Shown one piece after another: positions 1 to 5,001 of a DNA stretch of 5,001 nucleotides. The position numbers and the translations under genes were made by a program. The notes beneath the pieces were generated by a model that was given only the letters and a program-made list of their open reading frames with translations, was not told the DNA's origin and made no database searches. Location: the NCBI GenBank assembly GCA_002308095.1, contig DBUV01000031.1, positions 6,036 through 11,036 of the forward strand. The letters are read 5' to 3'. Origin of the DNA: Acidimicrobiia bacterium UBA1281 (lineage in GTDB: Bacteria; Actinomycetota; Acidimicrobiia; Actinomarinales; Actinomarinaceae). The number at the start of each line of letters is the position of its first letter. Within the stretch, counting starts at the first letter, position 1.

Positions 1-1109
1 GCCTGAGTGGATGTTTTGTTATTTGAAATTTTACCTTCTAGTAAATCAACTCTATAACTAACGGTTTTAATATCAGACCCTAATTCTGGCTTAATAACTT
101 TCATCAAAAATAATTCGAGCTTGAGATGCTGAGAAGTGCTGTTTGACAAATTGTGATTTAACTCATCAATTAAATCTAAAATTCGAATTAGCTGCTTTGC
201 GTTTACCTTTTTGTCAGCAGTTTCTAATAACTTTTTAAGAGTTGGGGTTAGATTGTCTAACTTTGAATCTCCAGGGAGATATTTTAAATAAAACATATTT
301 CTAAAAAATTCTGAGATGGAGTCTACAATATCGCTTGGTTGTAAACCCTTCTGATAGGCTTCCCTTAATACCTCGAGAACAGAAGCTGTATCTTGTATTT
401 CTATGGAGTTAATAATAACTTCAAATTCTTTTGTGCTTAGTTTTCCTAATATTCCGTATAAGTCGTCGACTGTTGTCTTTTTTCCAAAAGTATTAAAGGT
501 CTGCTCAAATAAATTAATTCCATCTCTTAAAGATCCGTCTGAAAATGTAGCAATAGTATTTAAAACCTCATTATTCATGATCATTTTTTCTTTTTTTCCA
601 ATTTCCTCAAGCGTTTTCACAATTTCTAGTTCTGGTATTTTCTTAAAAACTATGTGTGTTGTTCTGCTTTTGACTGTTTCTAGTACTCTTTCGGGTTCAG
701 TTGTTGCAAGAATAAAAATTATATGCTCTGGCGGTTCCTCTAATGTTTTTAAAAATGCATTAGAAGCTGCATTTGATAACATGTGAACCTCATCTAGAAT
801 GTACACTCTTTTTTGACCAGGACTGCTTGCGATAAAATTAACACTTTCGTTCATATCTCGAATATCATCTACTTTGTTATTAGAAGCAGCATCAATTTCA
901 GTAATGTCAAATACAGGATCGCATCCCAGCTGAGTAGCAATTATTCTTGCTAAAGAGGTTTTTCCAACACCTCTTGGGCCTGAAAAAAGATATGCATGAC
1001 CTAGGTTACCTTTTTCAATCTGCTTTGAAATTAAGGAGACTGCCTCTTCTTGCCCTACTAACTCTGTAAGTTTTTCTGGTCGATATTTCCTGTAAAGTGC
1101 TTGTTGCAT
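1..1109 (-). CDS. dnaX: DNA polymerase III subunit gamma/tau (clamp-loader ATPase), 3' end cut by window
   Basis: This AAA+ subunit of the clamp loader opens the beta clamp and loads it onto primed DNA in the replisome. The visible 369 codons start at ATG 1109-1107 with MQQALYRKYRP, a typical DnaX N-terminus. Walker A GPRGVGKT is at residues 44-51, EIDAAS at 71-76, Walker B LDEVHML at 105-111, LEEPPEH at 123-129, the sensor-1 segment LATTEP at 134-139 and the arginine-finger motif SRT at 148-150, where most bacteria have SRC. The ATTEP..VL plus SRT pattern resembles actinobacterial DnaX. The collar domain follows; the C-terminus lies beyond base 1. One oddity is that only about 20 residues separate Walker A from EIDAAS. 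The cysteine zinc module normally there is missing, leaving a lone Cys63. The gene diverges from a nucleotide-breakdown operon. The family assignment is very secure. Confidence 0.97.
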   Translation of the reverse strand, partial: MQQALYRKYRPEKLTELVGQEEAVSLISKQIEKGNLGHAYLFSGPRGVGKTSLARIIATQLGCDPVFDITEIDAASNNKVDDIRDMNESVNFIASSPGQKRVYILDEVHMLSNAASNAFLKTLEEPPEHIIFILATTEPERVLETVKSRTTHIVFKKIPELEIVKTLEEIGKKEKMIMNNEVLNTIATFSDGSLRDGINLFEQTFNTFGKKTTVDDLYGILGKLSTKEFEVIINSIEIQDTASVLEVLREAYQKGLQPSDIVDSISEFFRNMFYLKYLPGDSKLDNLTPTLKKLLETADKKVNAKQLIRILDLIDELNHNLSNSTSQHLKLELFLMKVIKPELGSDIKTVSYRVDLLEGKISNNKTSTQ

Positions 1110-1137
1110 AATATTAAATGGTAATAGATTTCTCTTC

Positions 1138-1143
1138 TATAAT
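1138..1143 (+). promoter_or_regulatory. Putative -10 box (TATAAT) of the deoxyribonucleotidase/dGTPase operon
   Basis: A perfect TATAAT lies 25 bases before the preferred ATG at 1169, which would give a leader of about 19 bases. No good -35 hexamer is present at the usual distance: TTAAAT at 1114-1119 matches only three of six positions. The box overlaps the proposed -10 of the divergent dnaX promoter. If real, it rules out the in-frame ATGs at 1118 and 1142 as starts, because they lie upstream of or within the box. Confidence 0.4.
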
Positions 1144-1168
1144 GCACCAAAGAATTAAACTTAGTCAA
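1139..1168 (-). promoter_or_regulatory. Putative dnaX promoter
   Basis: On the minus strand TTGACT (1168-1163) matches five of six bases of the -35 consensus. CATTAT (1144-1139) lies 18 bases downstream and matches four of six bases of the -10 consensus. Transcription would begin near 1132, giving a leader of about 23 bases before the dnaX ATG at 1109. No clear Shine-Dalgarno sequence is visible. The site sits in the only sizeable gap of the window. This is a motif match only, and such matches arise easily in AT-rich DNA. Confidence 0.4.
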
Positions 1169-1714
1169 ATGAGAATTGGTGTAGATTTAGATGGAGTGGT
1201 TGCAGATTTCACAAAAGGCTGGACTACTCAGTACGCTTTGGACTTTGGAAAACAGATTTCTGAGGATGAGATAACTGACTGGGGTCTATCTAAACCTCTA
1301 ACTCACTTTGAAAATGACCTAGATTTTTGGAATTGGGCTATGGATATAAATGGGTCATCTATATTTAGACATTTAGAACTGTATGAAAACTCCCAAGAGA
1401 CTTTAGTAGAACTCTCAAAGATGGGTCATGAAATTGTCATCATCTCATCAAAACCATGGTGGTCTATTCATGACACACTTATTTGGCTTGGGGAGAATAA
1501 GATTCCAACAAAAGAAGTTCATTTTATAGAAGATAAATGGACAGTAAGTTGTGATGTATATCTTGATGATGCTCCATATCAACTAGAAAATTTTCTTAGA
1601 GAAGTTCCAGAGAAGAAAATTATAAGGTTTGAGAGACCCTATAACTCGCACCTTGATGGATCGTATAGTATCTCAGTGTGGTCTGATTTAATTCCTTTAT
1701 TAAATTCCTTTTAA
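1169..1714 (+). CDS. 5'(3')-deoxyribonucleotidase-like HAD phosphatase (NT5C family)
   Basis: This is probably a cytosolic HAD-superfamily phosphatase that removes phosphate from (deoxy)nucleoside monophosphates. From ATG 1169 it is 181 residues, normal for the family. HAD motif I is DLDGVVADF at 6-14, with D6 as nucleophile and D8 as acid/base. Motif II is the Ser pair in VIISSKP (S93, S94). K123 in EDKW and the paired Asp in YLDDAP (D133, D134) supply motif III/IV, in the order and spacing of the NT5C family. The frame stays open back to ATG 1118, but the protein would then start only 9 bases from dnaX and leave no promoter room. The conserved strand MRIGVDLDG also starts exactly at 1169. 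The dGTPase-like gene follows after 16 bases, so an operon for deoxynucleotide breakdown is likely. Substrate preference cannot be read from the sequence. Confidence 0.85.
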   Translation: MRIGVDLDGVVADFTKGWTTQYALDFGKQISEDEITDWGLSKPLTHFENDLDFWNWAMDINGSSIFRHLELYENSQETLVELSKMGHEIVIISSKPWWSIHDTLIWLGENKIPTKEVHFIEDKWTVSCDVYLDDAPYQLENFLREVPEKKIIRFERPYNSHLDGSYSISVWSDLIPLLNSF

Positions 1715-1730
1715 TGTTTAATCTAAAAAC

Positions 1731-2711
1731 ATGAATGATTCATTTATTCTTAGAGATCGCTTGTGGAGAGAAGCGAACGAAAGAATTACACTATCGAGCT
1801 ATGCGGCCTTATCAGAAAAATCTAAAGGTAGAGGTAAACCCGAAGATCAGGATATGTTTCGTACAGTTTATGAAAGAGATCGTGATCGTATTATTCATTC
1901 AAAAGCCTTTAGAAGGCTAAAGCATAAAACCCAAGTATTCATAAATCCAGATGGTGATCACTTCATAACACGAATGACTCACACTTTACAAGTAACACAA
2001 GTAGGAAGATCTATTGCAAAAACTATGGGACTAAACCAAGATCTTACAGAAGCAATTTGTATGGGCCATGATGTTGGTCACTCTCCTTTTGGTCATACTG
2101 GAGAAGACGCTTTAGATGAACTTCATCCGAGTGGATGGAGCCATTCGGAAAACTCTGTTAAGGTATTAGATCGTGTCGAAAACCTTAATCTCTCATTTGA
2201 AACACTAGATGGTATCCGTATACATCCATGGAAGTACGCTGATGAACCGAGTACCCAAGAAGGTATGATCTGTAGGTTTGCTGACCGAATAGCTTATCTA
2301 ACCCATGATGTTGAAGATGCAATTAGAGCGGGCGTGTTAAGTCAAAACGACATTCCCACCTCTATCATTAAAGAACTTGGCCCTCCAGGAAAAAATTGGA
2401 TTAACAGCTTAATCTCTGGGATTTTTAAAGCTTCATCTAGCGGGAAGGTCGAAATGGATTCAGAGGTGGCACAAAATATGCAAGATCTGAGAAATTTTAT
2501 GTTCGAAAAAGTTTATCTAAGGAAAGGTACTGAAACACAAAGAGCAGAATGTAAGAATATTGTTATCAAATTGGTTGAATATTTTGTAAAAAATTTAAAC
2601 GAACTACCTGAATCCTACAGACAAGATCAGTCAGATATTGAAAATGCTATAGACTATGTGGCCGGAATGACGGACAGGTTTGCTTTATCTACCTATGAAA
2701 AAATTACTTGA
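1731..2711 (+). CDS. dgt: dGTPase-like HD-domain deoxynucleotide triphosphohydrolase
   Basis: Enzymes of this family cleave dNTPs, classically dGTP, to deoxynucleoside plus triphosphate. The 326-residue protein looks full length for the compact dGTPase-like subgroup. The metal-binding HD set is present: H84 in TRMTHTLQV, H113-D114 in GHDVGHSPFGH, and D185 in RFADRIAYLTHD. H138 in WSHSENS aligns with the usual catalytic-region His of FxHN. RDRDRIIHS at 49-57, FRRLKHKTQVF at 60-70 and the C-terminal AGMTDRFALSTYE are further signatures of the family. No strong Shine-Dalgarno is visible before ATG 1731. The gene lies 16 bases behind the deoxyribonucleotidase, which fits cotranscription. Its last 8 bases overlap the end of the convergent crotonase gene. 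Some family members are SAMHD1-like, with broad dNTP specificity or dGTP activation, so the preferred substrate is uncertain; the family itself is not. Confidence 0.93.
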   Translation: MNDSFILRDRLWREANERITLSSYAALSEKSKGRGKPEDQDMFRTVYERDRDRIIHSKAFRRLKHKTQVFINPDGDHFITRMTHTLQVTQVGRSIAKTMGLNQDLTEAICMGHDVGHSPFGHTGEDALDELHPSGWSHSENSVKVLDRVENLNLSFETLDGIRIHPWKYADEPSTQEGMICRFADRIAYLTHDVEDAIRAGVLSQNDIPTSIIKELGPPGKNWINSLISGIFKASSSGKVEMDSEVAQNMQDLRNFMFEKVYLRKGTETQRAECKNIVIKLVEYFVKNLNELPESYRQDQSDIENAIDYVAGMTDRFALSTYEKIT

Positions 2712-3513
2712 AGTCTGGATCTCTTTTCTCAAAAAATGCCGTTACCCCTTCTTTTAACTCTTCAGAAATTAGATAAGAAGTATTCCACAACCTAACATAG
2801 TCAAGTGCCTGGTCGGTAGTTAAATCTTCTCCTTTATCAAGTACATTTTTTGTACCTCCAACAATATGTCTTGAGTTAGATGCAATTTCTTCTGCTAGCT
2901 TAATGCCTGCTTCGTGAAGTTCTTCAACACTATCATAAACAGCATTAACAAAACGTATCTTATCAGCATGCTGGCCATCAAAATGTCGACCGGTGAATGC
3001 AAGTTCTCTTAAGTCTCCTTTTGAAATGATGTTAGGCATTCTCTGTAAAGCTCCTACATCGGCGACTAACCCTAGTTTTGTTTCTCCTATTGAAAATTTT
3101 GCATCTTTTGTAGATAAACGAATGTCACATGCTGAAACCATGCTAGTTGCTCCCCCTATACAGAAACCATGTGCAAGGGCAATCACTGGAACTTTAGAAT
3201 TTGCAATTGTGGTAAAAGATCCTTGCATATCTTCTATTAATTTCATCGTCTTTCTTCTATCCTCAGCAGTGGATGAAAGATTTTCATTTAAGTTCATATC
3301 ACCCATAAAAGTTGCAATATCAATTCCAGCTGAGAAAGAATCTCCCTTGGCAAGCAAAAGAATACATTTTGCTTCTTCTTTTTCATTTATTTCATTTACT
3401 AAATCTGGAATACCAAACCATACGTCAAAATCCATTGCGTTCTTCTTCTCTGGTCTATTTATCCATATATAAGCAACTTCATTACGAATTTCTTTTATTA
3501 ATTTCTGTTCCAT
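2704..3513 (-). CDS. Enoyl-CoA hydratase/isomerase (crotonase) family, dienoyl-CoA isomerase-like
   Basis: This cytosolic acyl-CoA enzyme of the crotonase fold has 269 residues from ATG 3513, normal for the family. The CoA/oxyanion-hole segment SFSAGIDI is at 59-66 and the second oxyanion segment HGFCIGGA at 115-122. Stretches ACDIR (128-132), GLVADVGALQRMP (148-160) and ELAFTGR resemble animal peroxisomal ECH1, a delta3,5-delta2,4-dienoyl-CoA isomerase. E144 and D152 align with its catalytic Glu and second Asp, with identical 8-residue spacing. The third residue, an Asp in ECH1, is Ser124 here. The frame is open upstream to 3567, but that would run into the divergent nitroreductase gene, and MEQKLIKEIRNEVAYIWINRP is a normal crotonase start. 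It could be a beta-oxidation isomerase or an ordinary hydratase; the sequence does not settle which. Confidence 0.88.
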   Translation of the reverse strand: MEQKLIKEIRNEVAYIWINRPEKKNAMDFDVWFGIPDLVNEINEKEEAKCILLLAKGDSFSAGIDIATFMGDMNLNENLSSTAEDRRKTMKLIEDMQGSFTTIANSKVPVIALAHGFCIGGATSMVSACDIRLSTKDAKFSIGETKLGLVADVGALQRMPNIISKGDLRELAFTGRHFDGQHADKIRFVNAVYDSVEELHEAGIKLAEEIASNSRHIVGGTKNVLDKGEDLTTDQALDYVRLWNTSYLISEELKEGVTAFFEKRDPDFK

Positions 3514-3539
3514 ATATGTAATCTTAGTAAGATATTTCC

Positions 3540-4202
3540 ATGGATGTATTTGAAGCTCTCTATACAACTCGAGCTATGAGACGAGTTACTGAAGAACCTA
3601 TATCTGATGAGATTTTAAAACAGATGGTCGATGCTGCTGTTCGTGCTCCAAGCGGTGCTAATACTCAGAGTTGGAAATTTTTAGTTATTACAGATTCAAA
3701 GATAAAAAATTTACTTGGAGATCTCTACAGAGAAGCATGGGATTTTTATATTAAAGAATATTATGAAAATAATCCAGATATGGGTGCTTCAAAAGTCTTG
3801 GATGAAAAAAAAGCTGATCAAGTAGTAAGAATTAGTAAATCAGCTACTTGGCTATCTGAAAACTTTCATAAAGTACCAGCACAGTTTGTAATTTTATCTA
3901 GAAACGATCCAACCGGATCATCAATTTATCCAGCTATTTGGAACTTAATGTTAGCTGGAAGAGCGCATGGGGTGGGAACTTGTCTAACAACAGTCCTTGG
4001 AATGTTTAATCAAGAAAAAACCTTTGATGCTTTAGGGATACCAACAGATAAGGGTTGGCAAATTAATGCAGTTGTAACTGCGGGTTATCCTTTGGGTAAG
4101 TGGGGAGTTGCTAAAAGGGAACCTATAGAAAATGTTACATTTTTAAATACCTGGGGAAACAAACCCGGGTGGAACCTAGAAGACCCACTTTTTAATTACT
4201 AA
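3540..4202 (+). CDS. Nitroreductase-family flavoprotein
   Basis: This is a likely FMN-dependent, NAD(P)H-using oxidoreductase of the nitroreductase fold, which normally works as a cytosolic homodimer. The 220 residues begin with MDVFEALYTTRAMRR, the usual opening, whose basic residues (R11, R14, R15) contact the FMN phosphate. APSGANTQSWKF at 36-47 is the conserved P-S-x-x-N-x-Q/W flavin segment. YPAIWNLMLAGRAHGVGTCLTT at positions 130-151 is the characteristic helix and glycine turn, and AGYPLGKWG near 179-187 is the usual C-terminal strand. It is divergent from the crotonase gene across 26 bases, so its promoter probably lies partly inside that gene. It is convergent with the tRNA run, 14 bases away. 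The natural substrate is unknown; the fold also covers dehydrogenases, dehalogenases and F420-linked enzymes. Family confidence is high, function open. Confidence 0.9.
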   Translation: MDVFEALYTTRAMRRVTEEPISDEILKQMVDAAVRAPSGANTQSWKFLVITDSKIKNLLGDLYREAWDFYIKEYYENNPDMGASKVLDEKKADQVVRISKSATWLSENFHKVPAQFVILSRNDPTGSSIYPAIWNLMLAGRAHGVGTCLTTVLGMFNQEKTFDALGIPTDKGWQINAVVTAGYPLGKWGVAKREPIENVTFLNTWGNKPGWNLEDPLFNY

Positions 4203-4216
4203 ATCATAAAAATAAG

Positions 4217-4383
<167 letters not shown>

Positions 4384-4390
4384 AGGCTTG

Positions 4391-4476
4391 CGGAGGGAGT
4401 GGGATTCGAACCCACGGTATGGAATACATACAATAGTTTTCAAGACTATCGCCTTCGTCCGCTCGGCCATCCCTCC
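4391..4476 (-). tRNA. tRNA-Ser(TGA)
   Basis: This is an 86-base class II tRNA. The acceptor stem is GGAGGGA (4476-4470) with TCCCTCC (4398-4392), and the discriminator G is at 4391. The anticodon arm ATAGT-CTTGAAA-ACTAT gives anticodon TGA, reading UCA and by wobble other UCN codons. The variable arm pairs GTATG with CATAC, and the T arm is GTGGG-TTCGAAT-CCCAC. CCA is not encoded. Seven bases separate it from tRNA-Ser(GCT) downstream. Confidence 0.97.
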
Positions 4477-4498
4477 AAAAGGGTATAGTTCTTCTACG

Positions 4499-4587
4499 CG
4501 GAGGGAGAGGGATTCGAACCCTCGAAGGGGATAAACCCTTACACGCTTTCCAAGCGTGCGCACTAGGCCAGACTATGCGATCCCTCC
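4499..4587 (-). tRNA. tRNA-Ser(GGA)
   Basis: This is an 89-base class II tRNA and the first tRNA after tadA. The acceptor stem is GGAGGGA (4587-4581) with TCCCTCC (4506-4500), and the discriminator G is at 4499. The anticodon arm CACGC-TTGGAAA-GCGTG gives anticodon GGA, reading UCC/UCU. The variable arm pairs AAGGG with CCCTT, and the T arm is GAGGG-TTCGAAC/T type with CCCTC. CCA is not encoded. The 5' end lies 27 bases past the tadA stop codon, leaving little room for an independent promoter, so cotranscription with tadA or a promoter inside the tadA 3' end is likely. Confidence 0.97.
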
Positions 4588-4614
4588 AGTTGAAGACCTA
4601 AGTTCTTAGTTTAC

Positions 4615-5001
4615 TTATCTCTTACTTTCAAAGAAAGAGGATAATATAACTTCAGATTCATGTGATAAAATATTTTCCCTAATCTCAACATAATGATTTA
4701 GTCTCGGATCTTGGGGAATGTTATATAAAGAATAAGCAGCACCAGCTTTTATATTTGAAACTCCATAAAGAAGAGTCTTGATTCTTGCATTTACTATAGC
4801 TCCTGCACACATTGCATCGGGTTCGACAGTAACAGCTATTGTTGCTTCCTCCAATCGCCATGTATTCATTAATTTTGAAGCTTCTTGAATAACTATGATT
4901 TCAGCATGAGATACAGGATTTTGGTCAAGCTCCCTTCTGTTGTGAGCTGAAGCAATCAAATTATGATCTTTATCAAAGATAGCTGCACCAATAGGAACCT
5001 C
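4615..5001 (-). CDS. tadA: tRNA-specific adenosine deaminase TadA, 5' end outside window
   Basis: TadA deaminates A34 of tRNA-Arg(ACG) to inosine, normally using a zinc-bound water. The frame is open to the window edge, so the 128 visible residues lack roughly the first 20 of a usual TadA of about 150; the in-frame ATG at 4959 is internal. In fragment numbering, NRRELDQNPVSHAE at 21-34 holds the zinc His32 and catalytic Glu34. VEPDAMCAGA at 59-68 is the second zinc motif, and KAGAAYSL plus DPRLNH nearer the C-terminus are typical of TadA. The oddity is in the second motif: family members have PCxMC, but the first Cys is Asp62 (codon GAT, 4818-4816), and only Cys65 remains. The rest of the protein looks intact and conserved. 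Four tRNA genes follow on the same strand, including the substrate tRNA-Arg(ACG). Identity is secure; whether zinc binding is normal is open. Confidence 0.93.
   Translation of the reverse strand, partial: EVPIGAAIFDKDHNLIASAHNRRELDQNPVSHAEIIVIQEASKLMNTWRLEEATIAVTVEPDAMCAGAIVNARIKTLLYGVSNIKAGAAYSLYNIPQDPRLNHYVEIRENILSHESEVILSSFFESKR

Noticed and set aside
477..483. Slippery heptamer A-AAA-AAG in the dnaX reading frame (minus strand), identical to the E. coli dnaX frameshift site
   Set aside because: It lies at residues 209-211, before the collar domain. A -1 shift would end after about 18 codons and give a non-functional fragment, and I saw no supporting stem-loop. A-runs are common in this AT-rich gene (another is at 591-597).
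403..786. 127-codon open frame on the plus strand
   Set aside because: It is antisense to the strongly conserved ATPase and collar coding sequence of dnaX, and its translation shows no recognisable domain.
1118..1168. Upstream in-frame starts (ATG 1118 and 1142) for the deoxyribonucleotidase
   Set aside because: They would leave only 8 bases to the dnaX start, place the TATAAT box inside the gene, and add residues before the conserved first beta strand.
1735..1920. 61-codon open frame on the plus strand
   Set aside because: It is an out-of-frame shadow within the 5' part of the dGTPase-like gene.
2993..3521. Plus-strand open frames of 159 and 69 codons
   Set aside because: Both are antisense shadows of the crotonase gene, whose own frame carries clear family motifs.
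3514..3567. Upstream start at 3567 for the crotonase gene
   Set aside because: The added 18 residues would overlap the start of the divergent nitroreductase gene and do not resemble a crotonase N-terminus.

Overview
The window is AT-rich and very densely packed: by my feature boundaries only about 175 of 5001 bases lie outside genes, and the longest gap is about 59 bases. It is ordinary chromosome, with no mobile element, CRISPR array or phage gene in sight. The DnaX clamp-loader motifs (ATTEP..VL and SRT in place of the common SRC) resemble the actinobacterial form. A dnaX, serine/arginine tRNA and tadA neighbourhood is also familiar from Actinobacteria. High AT content with almost no intergenic DNA suggests a streamlined, probably marine actinobacterium of the Actinomarinales kind. 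That assignment is inference, not a database result.

Layout. Bases 1-1109 (minus) hold the N-terminal 369 codons of dnaX, cut off by the window edge. Diverging from it on the plus strand are a HAD-type 5'(3')-deoxyribonucleotidase (1169-1714) and, 16 bases later, an HD-domain dNTP triphosphohydrolase (1731-2711). The 3' end of the latter overlaps by 8 bases a convergent crotonase-family gene (2704-3513, minus), which most resembles delta3,5-delta2,4-dienoyl-CoA isomerase. A nitroreductase-family flavoprotein (3540-4202, plus) diverges from the crotonase gene across 26 bases. The rest is on the minus strand: tadA (4615-5001, 5' end outside the window), then tRNA-Ser(GGA), tRNA-Ser(TGA), tRNA-Ser(GCT) and tRNA-Arg(ACG).

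How the genes fit together. Two groups make functional sense. First, the dGTPase-like and deoxynucleotidase genes form a likely two-gene operon for dNTP/dNMP breakdown, back to back with the polymerase clamp-loader gene; their probable promoters overlap. Second, TadA converts A34 of tRNA-Arg(ACG) to inosine, and that substrate tRNA is the last gene of the run that starts with tadA. The crotonase and nitroreductase genes look like lipid and redox metabolism and have no evident tie to the others.

What deserves a second look: TadA has Asp where the first zinc-binding Cys of the PCxxC motif should be; DnaX lacks almost the whole cysteine zinc module while keeping its ATPase motifs; and the crotonase has Ser at a position that is a catalytic Asp in the dienoyl-CoA isomerase it resembles. 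I found no convincing new multi-gene system.
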